Positions 1 to 8,304 of a stretch of DNA of 64,000 bases are shown here, one piece after another (position 1 is the first letter of the stretch; every line of letters begins with the position of its first letter). This stretch comes from Clostridium peptidivorans (GTDB lineage: Bacteria; Bacillota; Clostridia; Clostridiales; Clostridiaceae), in assembly GCF_900205925.1 (NCBI RefSeq), contig NZ_OAOD01000008.1:62001-126000 (forward strand). Direction: 5' to 3'. Under the pieces are notes generated by a model, which worked only from the letters and a program-made list of their open reading frames with translations, was not told where the DNA came from and ran no database searches. The position numbers and the translations under genes were made by a program.

Positions 1-89
1 ATTACCATAAAAAAGGCAATGGGTATAGATATAAATACAGCAGCAAGACATGAAAATACAACTCCCCTATACTTCTTATTTATTTTCAC
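1..89 (-). CDS. DUF2798-like small membrane protein, 5' part only
   Basis: The gene starts with GTG at 87-89, preceded by a GGGGG ribosome binding site nine bases upstream, and runs off the left edge. The visible residues begin MKINKKYRGVVFSCLAAVFI and continue as one hydrophobic helix. That opening resembles small membrane proteins of the DUF2798 family; the family call is from memory and only about 29 residues are visible. It lies 17 bases after the stop of the MarR regulator and is probably co-transcribed with it. An in-frame ATG lies closer to the GGGGG but would leave no spacing. Confidence 0.5.
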   Translation of the reverse strand, partial: MKINKKYRGVVFSCLAAVFISIPIAFFMV

Positions 90-106
90 AAATATCATCC
101 CCCTTA

Positions 107-538
107 TTAATCTCTATTCAGTGCCTTTACTGACATATTCTTCAATATATCGGATACCATTTTTAATTCTCCATCATTTACATCTGATGAAATCAAATCA
201 TCCCAAGATTTTAATGCATTATATATTCTGTGTTTAACCTTTAAAGCCTTTTCTGTGACTTGTATTCTATAGGACCTTTTGTCACTTTGATTTTTTATTC
301 TTTTTATATATCCTTTATCCTCAAGGCTCTTTATGCTCCTTGTTATCGCTGCCTTATCAATATAATATATTTCAGCTAAATCCTCTTGAGTCAATTCTTT
401 ATTTTCATAGAGCTTTATCAAATATATATATTCACCCGATGTTATATTTAAGTCCTTCAATTCATTATTTATAAATATCTGAAACTGTCTATACAATATA
501 GATATCCATCTGCCAAATTCTTCATATATGTTTTTCAT
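107..538 (-). CDS. MarR-family transcriptional regulator
   Basis: This 143-residue protein has the size and fold order of a MarR dimer. An N-terminal helix (IYEEFGRWISILYRQFQIF) is followed by a winged helix with the usual recognition-helix region LTQEDLAEIYYIDKAAITRSIKSLEDKGYIKR at about 43-75, and the wing contains SDKRSYRIQVT. I start it at ATG 536-538 because GGTGAT lies six bases upstream; a longer in-frame reading adds 15 residues without a better site. It is the first gene of a pair with the DUF2798-like gene. Its own promoter overlaps a short palindrome, so autorepression is likely. The ligand is unknown. Confidence 0.85.
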   Translation of the reverse strand: MKNIYEEFGRWISILYRQFQIFINNELKDLNITSGEYIYLIKLYENKELTQEDLAEIYYIDKAAITRSIKSLEDKGYIKRIKNQSDKRSYRIQVTEKALKVKHRIYNALKSWDDLISSDVNDGELKMVSDILKNMSVKALNRD

Positions 539-554
539 ATTTATCACCATTTTT

Positions 555-583
555 ATTTTATAATATTTTACTTGACAAGTCAA
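555..583 (-). promoter_or_regulatory. Promoter with overlapping palindrome upstream of MarR gene
   Basis: On the minus strand TTGACT (578-583) is followed after 17 bases by TAAAAT (555-560). The palindrome TTGACAAGTCAA (572-583) covers the -35 box, and another ATGACAAG half-site lies just upstream. This is where a MarR autorepressor would be expected to bind; binding itself is inferred. Confidence 0.55.
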
Positions 584-785
584 CTATATGACAAGCAAGA
601 ATGTTCACAACCCTCGGGGTCGTTGCGACCATCGATATAATCATATCTTGAAATCAATATTCACTCCTCCTAAAAATTACAATACTAATTTATAATATGC
701 TTTTATCCTCAACATAGTTACACTAGCTCCCTCTTATTAGCATGGTTCTTGAGCCTTCTAGCTCATTCTTATGGGCTCAATAAAA

Positions 786-844
786 TAAAGACAGGAAGAA
801 GCCTTCCCTGCCTCTTTATATATACTCATGTACTGAGTATATAT
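786..844. terminator. Two adjacent hairpins
   Basis: The first hairpin has arms TAAAGACAGGAAG and CTTCCCTGCCTCTTTA, with two bulges (786-818). The second is an almost pure A/T stem, TATATACTCA/TGAGTATATA, with loop TGTAC (818-844). They lie between the MarR gene and the next gene and may work as a bidirectional terminator. Confidence 0.4.
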
Positions 845-875
845 TGTTTTCTTGTTCTCGTATTTCCGTTTTTGG

Positions 876-1004
876 TTACTTTCTTACTTCCTGCTTGCCT
901 GTTATACTGGGCTTATCATCCATTATGAATTTCTTCTGAGCTTCCTCATCTGAAAAGTACAAGCTTCCATCTATTAATGAAATTGTAATTTTAAAAACCT
1001 CCAT
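876..1004 (-). CDS. Possible 42-residue ORF or gene remnant
   Basis: An open frame beginning MEVFKITISLIDGSLYFSDE ends at TAA 876-878. No ribosome binding site precedes the ATG; a GGAGG lies just inside the reading frame with no usual start codon behind it. The frame is closed by a stop a few codons upstream, so it is not an obvious 3' piece of a longer gene. I do not recognise it. It may be a real small protein with an odd start or a decayed gene. Confidence 0.25.
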   Translation of the reverse strand: MEVFKITISLIDGSLYFSDEEAQKKFIMDDKPSITGKQEVRK

Positions 1005-1039
1005 TACTTGTGGTACGGTTCATCGACCCAATTCTAAAT

Positions 1040-2203
1040 TTATTTAATTTGATTAATCATGCCTTCAGAATAACCTGCATATTCAGTATTTGGGTAATCC
1101 TTCTTAACTTTTTCAAAAAATACAAGTGCATTTTTATTATCATTAGCTTGTTTGTAACAAGTTCCTATTTGATAAAGAACCCAGGGCATGATATCCAATT
1201 CCGGTGCAATTTTTTGAACCATTATAAGCTTTGGTAATGCCTCCTGATACTTTCCCTGTTTATATAATTTATTTGCCTCATTATATATAGTCCATACATG
1301 ATTTGTTTTTATATTATTCCACAGCTTATCAAGTCTTGATTTTTCTGTATCATCAAGTTTTAAAGACTTTAGTGTTATCAAATTATTCAATGCTTTTTCA
1401 TAATTTCCTTCTGCATAGGATTTCTCAGCATCACTTAGCATTGAAATAATGTTATTTTTATTTTCAATGTTATTTTTAATATTATTTTTATTTTTATAAT
1501 TATCAAATTCTAATTTTGTAGTCTCTAAATCCTTTTGAAGCTTCTTATTTTCTTCATTTATCTTATTATTTTCTTCATTTACTTTCTTATTTTCTTCATT
1601 TATCTTATTATACTTTTCATTTATTGCCTTTTGTTGTTCAAGCTCCTTGTTTTTATTAATCTCAGTATTTTCAGTTTTACTAAACATACCTTGAATGTTG
1701 GAACGATTCCAATAAGCCAATCCTGAAATAGCGATGATTATAACTGCTATTAAAAATGATGAAATACACTTTTTTGAAACATTACTAGCCTTTTTTATTT
1801 TGCTTCTATTATTATCTGAATTTGAGCTAGCACCTTTTATGGTATCAAGGGCTTTTGAAATAGTCCTCTCAGCATTTAGCTCCTGCAAATACTCATTTGC
1901 CAGCTTAGTATATATGTTGTATTTAGCTAGTTTCTTGAAAGTCTTCTCAGCCTTATTAAAATCCTTTGTATACACATAACATAGGCCTAAAAATTTTATT
2001 GCTTCGCAAAAATCTGGATTAAGGGATAAAGATTTCTTTAAATCTGTTATAACTAAGTCCACACACTTTAGTTTTAAATTTATAATAGATTTGTTGTATA
2101 GAGCTATGGATTTCCTAACATTACTAGGAATCTCATTAGAATTAAATTCCTCAGAACTAATATTAATAGGGTTTATTTTTTCTATTTCGTAATCAAAATT
2201 CAT
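1040..2203 (-). CDS. Single-pass membrane protein with TPR domains on both sides
   Basis: This 387-residue protein has an N-terminal tetratricopeptide region (about 31-110, with motifs such as EAIKFLGLCYVYTKDFNKAE). A low-complexity linker and one membrane helix at 146-165 follow. Next comes a repetitive coiled coil at about 185-240 built from NEENKK-type units, then a C-terminal TPR/YbgF-like region at about 265-385 (YQIGTCYKQANDNKNALVFFEKV). GGTGGAG precedes the ATG. The build suggests a scaffold holding partners on both faces of the membrane. There are no enzyme motifs. It appears monocistronic. The coiled-coil DNA is internally repetitive and could expand or contract by slippage. Confidence 0.8.
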   Translation of the reverse strand: MNFDYEIEKINPINISSEEFNSNEIPSNVRKSIALYNKSIINLKLKCVDLVITDLKKSLSLNPDFCEAIKFLGLCYVYTKDFNKAEKTFKKLAKYNIYTKLANEYLQELNAERTISKALDTIKGASSNSDNNRSKIKKASNVSKKCISSFLIAVIIIAISGLAYWNRSNIQGMFSKTENTEINKNKELEQQKAINEKYNKINEENKKVNEENNKINEENKKLQKDLETTKLEFDNYKNKNNIKNNIENKNNIISMLSDAEKSYAEGNYEKALNNLITLKSLKLDDTEKSRLDKLWNNIKTNHVWTIYNEANKLYKQGKYQEALPKLIMVQKIAPELDIMPWVLYQIGTCYKQANDNKNALVFFEKVKKDYPNTEYAGYSEGMINQIK

Positions 2204-2423
2204 AAGTTTATCTCCACCTTTATTTCAGACAAAGTACTATTTTTATTCATCTATTACCACAAACATCCTCAATTTATATATTTTCCAAATAAATCTAAAA
2301 TATATATATTCATTATACATTTTTAGACATTTTCTTTCAATACATTACGCCAAAGAATTTTTTCACCACGTATTTGTGAATATAACTATACATTTAATTA
2401 AAAACCTATTGTTACTTAATACT

Positions 2424-2524
2424 AAAAAAGCATCTGCGACATTGATATACTCCCTTCATGGAAACAGTTTTATTATTTTAACTGTCTACCATAAAGGGAG
2501 CATATCAAATTACAGATGCTTTTA
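2424..2524. repeat. ~100-bp imperfect palindrome
   Basis: Arms of about 30 bp (AAAAGCATCTG...CTCCCTT at 2425-2455 and AAGGGAG...CAGATGCTTTT at 2494-2523) enclose a second small stem (ACAGTT/AACTGT). The outer ends match the GCATCTGC-type hairpins at 11593 and 38065. It lies just past the MATE gene's 3' end, so it can act as a terminator, but it is much longer than one needs to be. Confidence 0.6.
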
Positions 2525-2589
2525 AACTTTAGTGTTTTTAAAAGTTAATATGATATTTTATCTAATATTTATACCTAACTAAAATTTTA

Positions 2590-3981
2590 TTAAACTGACA
2601 ATTTAGCCCTTTCTTCACAGCAATCAATTGCCCTATCATTTTCAAGTTGTTTTAACATTTTCATTTCATATCCTATGAAAATAAACGTTATTATCGATGA
2701 AACAAAATCTGAAATCGGTCCTGATATCCATACACCATTCAATCCATAGAAATGTGGAAGTATCAGTATAAGAGGTATAAGAAGTATAATTTGTCTTAAT
2801 AAACTTAAAAACATTGAATATTTAGCTTTTCCCACAGCCTGAAAATAATTAGTGCAAGTTGCTTGCGGTCCAACAAAGGCAAAGGCCATAAGATAAATTG
2901 AAAGTCCATTTGCTCCTAGAGCTATAAGCTTAAGGTCTGTCTTATTAAAAATTTGAATAATTTCAACTGGGAATAATTGAACTAAAATAAATCCAACTGT
3001 TGATATACACGTATTTACAATAACTGCATATAACAATGCTTTTTTAACTCTGCCCATATTTTTAGCACCATAATTATATCCAATTATAGGCTGTGCCCCT
3101 TGATTTACACCAAACACAGGCATTAATATTAAAACAGCAATGCTCATTATAAGAGAATAAGCTCCTATAGCAAGATCTCCACCATACTTTGCCAAGTTTG
3201 TGTTTATAGTAATAGTAACTAAACTAGCCGCAACCTGCATAGCAAAAGGAGACATACCTATTGCTATTATTTCCTTAATAACAGATTTTTCTAACTTCAT
3301 ATTCTCTTTTTTTAGCTTTAACATGCTTTTGCTGCCTGTGAAATATTTATATATCCATATTGAACAAACAGCCTGTGAAGTAATAGTTGCCAGTGCTGAT
3401 CCTACTACACCTAACTTAAATCCAAATATTAATATAGGATTTATAATTAAATTAAGTATAGCACCTATAAGCATAGTAATCATAGCTGTTTTAGGATCAC
3501 CTTGTGAACGAATTATAGGATTTAATCCAAATCCAACATTTTGAAGTACAGTACCTAAAAGTACTATGCCTCCAAATTGCTTTGCATAAGGCATGGTTTC
3601 TGCACTTGCACCTAATATTTTTAAGAGAGGCTCCAAAAATATAAGTCCTAAAACAGTTACAATTATTGATATTATTATTGTAAGAACATAAGAAGTACCT
3701 AAAATCTTTTCCGCCTCATCTTTCTTCTTTTGTCCTAATTTTATAGAAACTACTGCTGCAGCACCCGTTCCCACAAGCATTCCTACTGCCATAATTATGT
3801 TTGTAATAGGAAAGGTAACTGCCACACCTGAAAGTGCAAGTGACCCAACTCCTCTGCCAACAAATATCCTGTCTACGATACTATATAAGGCATTAACAAG
3901 CATGCCTATAACAGCTGGAATAGAAAATTTAAGGAGGAGTTTGCCTATACTTTCCGTTCCTAGTTCTTTTGATTCATCCAT
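2590..3981 (-). CDS. MATE-family multidrug/Na+ antiporter
   Basis: This 463-residue polytopic protein has two MatE repeats (about 15-175 and 235-400) and about 12 membrane helices. It matches NorM/DinF-type exporters in length and in motifs such as PAVIGMLVNALYSIVDRIFVG, GLNPIIRSQGDPKTAM and NQGAQPIIGYNYGA. It should export cationic drugs or metabolites in exchange for Na+ or H+ at the cytoplasmic membrane. AAGGAGG precedes the ATG. A MarR gene lies 87 bases upstream on the same strand, and a MarR-type operator sits in front of that gene. The pair is therefore probably one drug-inducible operon. The substrate cannot be read from sequence. Confidence 0.9.
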   Translation of the reverse strand: MDESKELGTESIGKLLLKFSIPAVIGMLVNALYSIVDRIFVGRGVGSLALSGVAVTFPITNIIMAVGMLVGTGAAAVVSIKLGQKKKDEAEKILGTSYVLTIIISIIVTVLGLIFLEPLLKILGASAETMPYAKQFGGIVLLGTVLQNVGFGLNPIIRSQGDPKTAMITMLIGAILNLIINPILIFGFKLGVVGSALATITSQAVCSIWIYKYFTGSKSMLKLKKENMKLEKSVIKEIIAIGMSPFAMQVAASLVTITINTNLAKYGGDLAIGAYSLIMSIAVLILMPVFGVNQGAQPIIGYNYGAKNMGRVKKALLYAVIVNTCISTVGFILVQLFPVEIIQIFNKTDLKLIALGANGLSIYLMAFAFVGPQATCTNYFQAVGKAKYSMFLSLLRQIILLIPLILILPHFYGLNGVWISGPISDFVSSIITFIFIGYEMKMLKQLENDRAIDCCEERAKLSV

Positions 3982-4068
3982 ATTTTATTGCCTCCTTGAT
4001 TCTAATTATTATATTTAGCTTCCTAATCATATGAATATAATTAAAGCGCATTAAAATATGCTATATAC

Positions 4069-4506
4069 TTATTTTTCTATAGCATTAAGATTATTATATA
4101 ACTTTCTCATCCAGGATATAAAAATTATTCTTTCATCATCAGAAAACCCTTGAGAAGCCTCATCTTCAATCTCTTTTAAAATTGTTATAGATATATCTTT
4201 CAGTTCTCTTCCCTTTTCCGTTAGATAAAGTCTTTTAAATCTTGCATCTTCATCATCCTGTTCTCTATATATAAAGCCTTTTTTTAATAATATATCTACA
4301 AGTCCAGAAACAGAAGCTGCTTTTAAGCATAAATTTTCTTGGATTTCCTTTTGAGTAAGTCCATCCTTATTCCAAAGCTGATATAAAATTGATTTTTGTG
4401 ATGTAGTTATATCATACTTTTGAAACCTTTTATCATGAACATTTTTCATAGATCTATCAATCTTATTAATCCAATATCCAATCCAATCCTCAGGTTTTTC
4501 CCTCAT
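4069..4506 (-). CDS. MarR-family regulator of the adjacent MATE exporter
   Basis: The 145-residue winged-helix protein has a MarR core: YDITTSQKSILYQLWNKDGLTQKEIQENL, recognition region KAASVSGLVDILLKKGFIYR, and wing DEDARFKRLYLTEKGRE. It is co-directional with the MATE gene. The palindrome GTTAGCCTCCTAAC lies between the promoter and the start codon and overlaps the AGGAGG site, so the protein probably represses its own operon until a drug binds. The same operator form, TTAGCCNNCTAA, is found at the second MarR/efflux locus near 54.7 kb. Confidence 0.88.
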   Translation of the reverse strand: MREKPEDWIGYWINKIDRSMKNVHDKRFQKYDITTSQKSILYQLWNKDGLTQKEIQENLCLKAASVSGLVDILLKKGFIYREQDDEDARFKRLYLTEKGRELKDISITILKEIEDEASQGFSDDERIIFISWMRKLYNNLNAIEK

Positions 4507-4511
4507 AAATT

Positions 4512-4527
4512 AGTTAGCCTCCTAACT
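4512..4527 (-). promoter_or_regulatory. MarR-type operator overlapping the RBS
   Basis: The palindrome AGTTAG-CCTC-CTAACT contains the core TTAGCCTCCTAA (4514-4525). On the minus strand its centre is the GAGG of the ribosome binding site. A plausible promoter lies upstream on the minus strand (TTGCAG, 17 bases, TATGCT). Confidence 0.6.
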
Positions 4528-4660
4528 TTTTCTTATATAAGCATAACAAATATCGAATTTCACTGCAAGTAAATTTAATTAAAGACTTAAATCCTGCTAT
4601 GCTCCAATGCACATCTATAGCTGCATTAAACATATACAAAAATCTATAGAACAACTTGCC

Positions 4661-4894
4661 CTATAGCCTTTCTCTAAGACTTATTTTTAATTTATAAGGT
4701 TCCGCAAACATATCATATATAGAATTTTCAATTACACAGTGTTTAACTGTAAACAAAAATCCATCATTTACTGGATAAGCTACTTCCTTACTATTTAAGA
4801 TTACAAGAATCTCCTCATTGGTTAATTGTTTTTCTATATTATTCTCTGTAAGTACTTTTCCACTTGAGTCTTTAAATTCAAATATTACTCTCAT
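4661..4894 (-). CDS. Small protein of unknown function
   Basis: The 77-residue protein begins MRVIFEFKDSSGKVLTEN, with AAGGAGAA in front of its ATG. It looks like a single small alpha/beta domain: two beta strands, an acidic helix NEEILVILNS, further strands and a basic C-terminus. I do not recognise a family. It starts 24 bases after the stop of the EFR1-type flavoprotein on the same strand, so the two are probably co-transcribed. There is no signal peptide or membrane helix. Confidence 0.65.
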   Translation of the reverse strand: MRVIFEFKDSSGKVLTENNIEKQLTNEEILVILNSKEVAYPVNDGFLFTVKHCVIENSIYDMFAEPYKLKISLRERL

Positions 4895-4918
4895 AGTTTT
4901 TTCTCCTTAAATTGTTAT

Positions 4919-5698
4919 TTACATCTCACTTATATTTATATTTGGATTTTTATATCTTCCCTTGTTTTGTGTGCTCTTACCATATTCAATAGCTTTTACT
5001 GGACAAAGATTAATACATGCTAGACATTGTGTACATGTATCTCCCCATTCTGGCTTTTCTTTAACCTTAATGGTTTTAGAATTACATACTCTTTCACATA
5101 ATCCACACCCAGTACACTTATTATTTACATTGAATTTTTTTGTATTCATGGCATGTTTATTGAATAAGGGATTTATGACTGATGTCAATATTCCTGGCAA
5201 GAGTCCCTTTTGAATTTGAAATATGCCTGTTCTTTTTTCTTTAATAATCTTATTAATATTTTTCAAGGTTTCTTCTGCAGACTGTAGCTTCTTACTTTCA
5301 ACCTCTTTTGAATCAACATTACCCATAATAATATAGTTATTAGGCATTACAAGTGAAAATCCACTACTTAATTTCATGTCCTTTTTATTTAAGTAATTAT
5401 CAAGAACCTTCATAGTGTTTCCTATATTTTCTCCGCAAGTTGCTACAGAAAAAATATAATTATTGTTATAATTATTAAACTTTAGTTTTTCAATAAATTC
5501 TAAAACCATCTTAGGCGGTGCCCAAGCATAAACCGGAAATACAAAGCCTATGGTTTCTTTACTTTTTAAAGTATATTCAAAACTCACATCCTTGCTGTTC
5601 ATTTCTTTTGATATAGAAATCAATCTTTCATCGTTGTAATTTGCAATGCTTTTAGCTGCCTCTAAAGAGTTGCCAGTGCCTGAAAAATAAAATATCAT
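4919..5698 (-). CDS. EFR1-type flavodoxin-ferredoxin fusion protein
   Basis: The 259-residue protein opens with a flavodoxin-like FMN loop (FSGTGNS at 4-10). It ends with two 4Fe-4S motifs: CTGCGLCERVC starting at about 195 and CTQCLACINLCP at about 222. This order is typical of the EFR1 family in anaerobes, which should move electrons between an FMN and two clusters. The physiological partner is unknown. A related protein is encoded at 40849-41619. The downstream 77-residue gene is probably in the same transcript. Confidence 0.88.
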   Translation of the reverse strand: MIFYFSGTGNSLEAAKSIANYNDERLISISKEMNSKDVSFEYTLKSKETIGFVFPVYAWAPPKMVLEFIEKLKFNNYNNNYIFSVATCGENIGNTMKVLDNYLNKKDMKLSSGFSLVMPNNYIIMGNVDSKEVESKKLQSAEETLKNINKIIKEKRTGIFQIQKGLLPGILTSVINPLFNKHAMNTKKFNVNNKCTGCGLCERVCNSKTIKVKEKPEWGDTCTQCLACINLCPVKAIEYGKSTQNKGRYKNPNINISEM

Positions 5699-5741
5699 GA
5701 TAAACTCCCTTTTCTATATATTAATTATTATTTTATTATCC

Positions 5742-6278
5742 TTAGCTATTATTTTTTAACTTAATTGTTATTTCTTCGCACACATTATTTATGGACGGAT
5801 TGTTCATGTCAGATACTATTGCCATAAATTCACCAATGTTATTCATTATCTCTTTAGTTTTTTTAAGTTCTTCTAATAATTTTATGGTACTTTGATTATC
5901 ATCAATTTCTTTTATTGTATCATATAATTCACTGTATTTTTCTTTCCAGTATTTTATATACTTAGCTTTACCTAACGCATCATATATAAGAGCATCATTT
6001 AGAACTACAGTAAGTATTCTTTCCCTATAATTTTCATCCTTCATGACTTCTAGTACTTCATACATACAGTTTATAGATTTTAAATAGCTGTCACTAATTA
6101 CTAATATTGCATAACTACTTTTTCTTATTCTTTTCATAAAAACTTTTATACTTTCCCAAGTTTCAATATCTCTTTTATCCCTTTGAAATATAACCTGTCT
6201 ACTTTTAAAGTAGTTATCTATTTCATTTACAATTTCCTCGTCTCTCCAACAATAGGATAGAAAAATATTGTTATTCAT
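5742..6278 (-). CDS. Stand-alone TIR-domain protein
   Basis: The 178-residue protein starts NNNIFLSYCWRDEEIV, the classic first strand and box 1 of a TIR domain. It continues with a conserved middle (SSYAILVISDSYLKS) and SINCMYEVLEV, where Glu74 lies three residues after Cys71, the position of the catalytic glutamate in NAD-cleaving TIR domains. The last ~60 residues form a helical tail without a recognised effector domain. No ThsA-type, caspase-like, STING or pump partner is encoded next to it. It could be an NADase or nucleotide-signal synthase in an incomplete defence module, or a housekeeping TIR protein. The TIR assignment is firm; the role is open. Confidence 0.8.
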   Translation of the reverse strand: MNNNIFLSYCWRDEEIVNEIDNYFKSRQVIFQRDKRDIETWESIKVFMKRIRKSSYAILVISDSYLKSINCMYEVLEVMKDENYRERILTVVLNDALIYDALGKAKYIKYWKEKYSELYDTIKEIDDNQSTIKLLEELKKTKEIMNNIGEFMAIVSDMNNPSINNVCEEITIKLKNNS

Positions 6279-6387
6279 GTAACCTCATCTCCCTGTAATC
6301 AATAATAAATTTTATTCTGTACCCTTAAGTTTTTTACTTATTTTTAAATTATTAAATCTTCATATCCTAGTACAATCCTATATCTAG

Positions 6388-6415
6388 CTTGCCACTTGCC
6401 ATGTGAGTGGCACTA
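6388..6415 (-). repeat. Palindromic repeat family 2 (TAGTGCCAC type)
   Basis: Read on the minus strand it starts TAGTGCCAC and ends GTGGCAAG, forming a stem TGCCAC/GTGGCA. Its first three bases are the TAG stop codon of the 6413-6676 gene. Close copies occur at 11626, 27331, 38111 and, as fragments, at 35690 and 37783. Confidence 0.75.
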
Positions 6416-6676
6416 AATTTTATAAAGCATCCATCTACAGGTTTTTAAATCATACTTAATTTCAAAAAGTTTCATTGCATCATCAATTAAGCTTTGGCAC
6501 TTAAATACAAGCATGATGTTACCAGCAAGCTTTTCGGTTTCTTTTACAATAACTTTATCAACTTTTATTACCTTTATGGTTTCATCCTCCATTTGCAGTC
6601 TAAATCTTAAAGGCCTTACATCACCTTTATTGCTGGTGTAAGAAACTACTTCGATCGGCCTTGCTATGATTTTCAT
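6413..6676 (-). CDS. Small protein paired with a Y-family polymerase
   Basis: The 87-residue protein (MKIIARPIEVVSYTS...) starts at ATG 6674-6676, five bases after AAGGTGA; an in-frame GTG three codons upstream lies inside that site and is less likely. It follows the polymerase gene by about 15 bases and is surely in the same SOS-induced transcript. It has a beta-rich N-terminus and a CQSLIDDAMKLFEIKYDLKTC helix region. In position it is like YolD-type partners of Bacillus Y-polymerases, but I see no clear sequence match. Its stop codon is contributed by a family-2 repeat. Confidence 0.75.
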   Translation of the reverse strand: MKIIARPIEVVSYTSNKGDVRPLRFRLQMEDETIKVIKVDKVIVKETEKLAGNIMLVFKCQSLIDDAMKLFEIKYDLKTCRWMLYKI

Positions 6677-6691
6677 AAATCTCACCTTCCC

Positions 6692-7942
6692 CTATAACAT
6701 AGAGCTAATTAACGGGTAGTCCTCTTCTCCTATACCTCCACACATTGAACTTAAGCCTGAATGCAGAAAGCATGATCTCATGATAGCTTTATTACCATAC
6801 TTTAATCTAATTTCATCCACTGCCCTGTTTAATTCTCTATCCTTATCATAATTAAAGGAATCAAGTATACTATATTGATAAAAATCATTTTTACAAAAAT
6901 CTGTTATATGCACCCCTAAATGTCTTACCTTATTACCCTTCCATACATTATCAAATAGTAGGCATGCTACTTCATATATTTTTCTAGTGGAATCTGTAGC
7001 TGTAGTTAACTTCTTTTGGCGTGAATAAGATATTAAATCACTGCCTCTTATTGATACTGAAACCACCTTGCAACAGTTACCTGAATTTCTAAGTCTCATG
7101 CTTACTGTTTCACATAAAGATAAAAGTACCTTATGTGCTGTTTCTTTATCTTCTACATCAAAGGGAATTGTTGTAGAGTTTCCTATACCTTTCATATCAA
7201 TATAATTACTTTTTCTCACCTTTGAATTATCTATACCATTAGCATAATTCCATATTAACTCTCCATGACTTTTTAAAATACTTTTTAGTATATCTACATC
7301 ATAATTTGCTAAATCTCCTATTGTATTAATGTTTAATTTGTGCAATTTAGGAGTTGTGGCTCTACCTACCATAAATAAATCTTCAACTGGAAGATGCCAC
7401 ATTTTCTCCTTTATCTCCTGTGGAAATAGGGTGTGTATTTTATCTGGCTTTTTTAGGTCTGAAGCAACTTTTGCAAGCAGTTTATTATTTGATATTCCTA
7501 TATTTACTGTAAACCCTAATTGATTCTTTATTCTTTCTTTTATAGTTTCAGCAAGCTTCATATAATCTGGATATAAATTTTCCATATCAGAAAAACCTAA
7601 AAAACTTTCATCCACAGAAAATCTTTGTATGTTAGGTGTGTACTCTTGTAATATCTCATGCATAGCTGAACTGCATTGCATATACAACCAGTATCTTGGC
7701 GGCACCACTACTAATTCGGGGCACTTTATTCTAGCATTATACAAAGTTTCACCGGTTCGAATATTATATTCCTTTGCAGGAATTGACTTTGTCAAAACAA
7801 TACCATGTCTACTTGACTCATCTCCACCTACCACAGATGGAATTGTTCTAAGATCTAATTGCTCTCCTTGCTGAAGCCTATAAGCTGCCTCCCAAGAAAG
7901 GTATGCACTATTTACATCAACGTGAAAAATTAATGTACCCAT
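6692..7942 (-). CDS. Y-family (translesion) DNA polymerase
   Basis: The 416-residue protein has the palm motifs of UmuC/DinB polymerases: FHVDVNSAYLSW with metal ligand Asp9 and a Tyr14 at the likely steric gate, then RFSVDESF with Asp111-Glu112. A helix-hairpin-helix thumb region (TIGDLANYDVDILKSIL) and a little-finger domain follow. It copies past damaged template bases. AAGAGGTTG precedes the ATG, and a perfect LexA box lies 40 bases upstream, so it is SOS-regulated. It appears closer to the UvrX/PolY2-like branch than to housekeeping DinB, judging from its pairing with a small downstream gene; that sub-assignment is tentative. Confidence 0.9.
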   Translation of the reverse strand: MGTLIFHVDVNSAYLSWEAAYRLQQGEQLDLRTIPSVVGGDESSRHGIVLTKSIPAKEYNIRTGETLYNARIKCPELVVVPPRYWLYMQCSSAMHEILQEYTPNIQRFSVDESFLGFSDMENLYPDYMKLAETIKERIKNQLGFTVNIGISNNKLLAKVASDLKKPDKIHTLFPQEIKEKMWHLPVEDLFMVGRATTPKLHKLNINTIGDLANYDVDILKSILKSHGELIWNYANGIDNSKVRKSNYIDMKGIGNSTTIPFDVEDKETAHKVLLSLCETVSMRLRNSGNCCKVVSVSIRGSDLISYSRQKKLTTATDSTRKIYEVACLLFDNVWKGNKVRHLGVHITDFCKNDFYQYSILDSFNYDKDRELNRAVDEIRLKYGNKAIMRSCFLHSGLSSMCGGIGEEDYPLISSML

Positions 7943-7982
7943 AAACCATCAACCTCTTAATAAATTTAATTGATCACTTCCA

Positions 7983-7994
7983 GAACATACGTTC
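7983..7994. promoter_or_regulatory. LexA (SOS) box
   Basis: GAACATACGTTC fits the Gram-positive LexA operator pattern GAAC-N4-GTTC. It lies directly downstream of a TATAAT-like -10 on the minus strand (TATATAATATATACGAAC), where bound LexA would block transcription of the polymerase operon. Confidence 0.85.
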
Positions 7995-8126
7995 GTATAT
8001 ATTATATACCATTTTTATACTTTTTATAAGAGGTTTTTTAAAAAAATTATGCCTCAATTAAAAACGGTAAATTAAAACGACAATTTGGCTATTATTATCA
8101 AGGAGAAAAAACAAATGCAATAAAAA

Positions 8127-8163
8127 AAATTCTGATACCTTATTTTATAAAGTATCAGAATTT
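8127..8163. terminator. Bidirectional hairpin terminator
   Basis: There are perfect 12-bp arms AAATTCTGATAC (8127-8138) and GTATCAGAATTT (8152-8163), with an A-run before and T-rich sequence after. It lies upstream of the polymerase operon and would stop transcripts arriving from either side. Confidence 0.6.
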
Positions 8164-8304
8164 CTGGTTTTTATGAGTAATTGATTTATACTCATTTTAT
8201 AATATTAGTTTTTATAAAGTTATTAACTTTTTAGAGCTAATATTACATCTAAAGAACATAACAATCTAAGTTGCACTAATATAGATAGTTTATTATCTTG
8301 TTAT

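Noticed and set aside
1535-1726. Hydrophobic plus-strand frame in the TPR gene
   Set aside because: It is the complement of the Asn/Glu/Lys-rich coiled coil and has no start signal.
5742-6278. Thoeris defence system
   Set aside because: Only the TIR protein is present; no ThsA-like (SIR2/SLOG) gene lies within several kilobases on either side.
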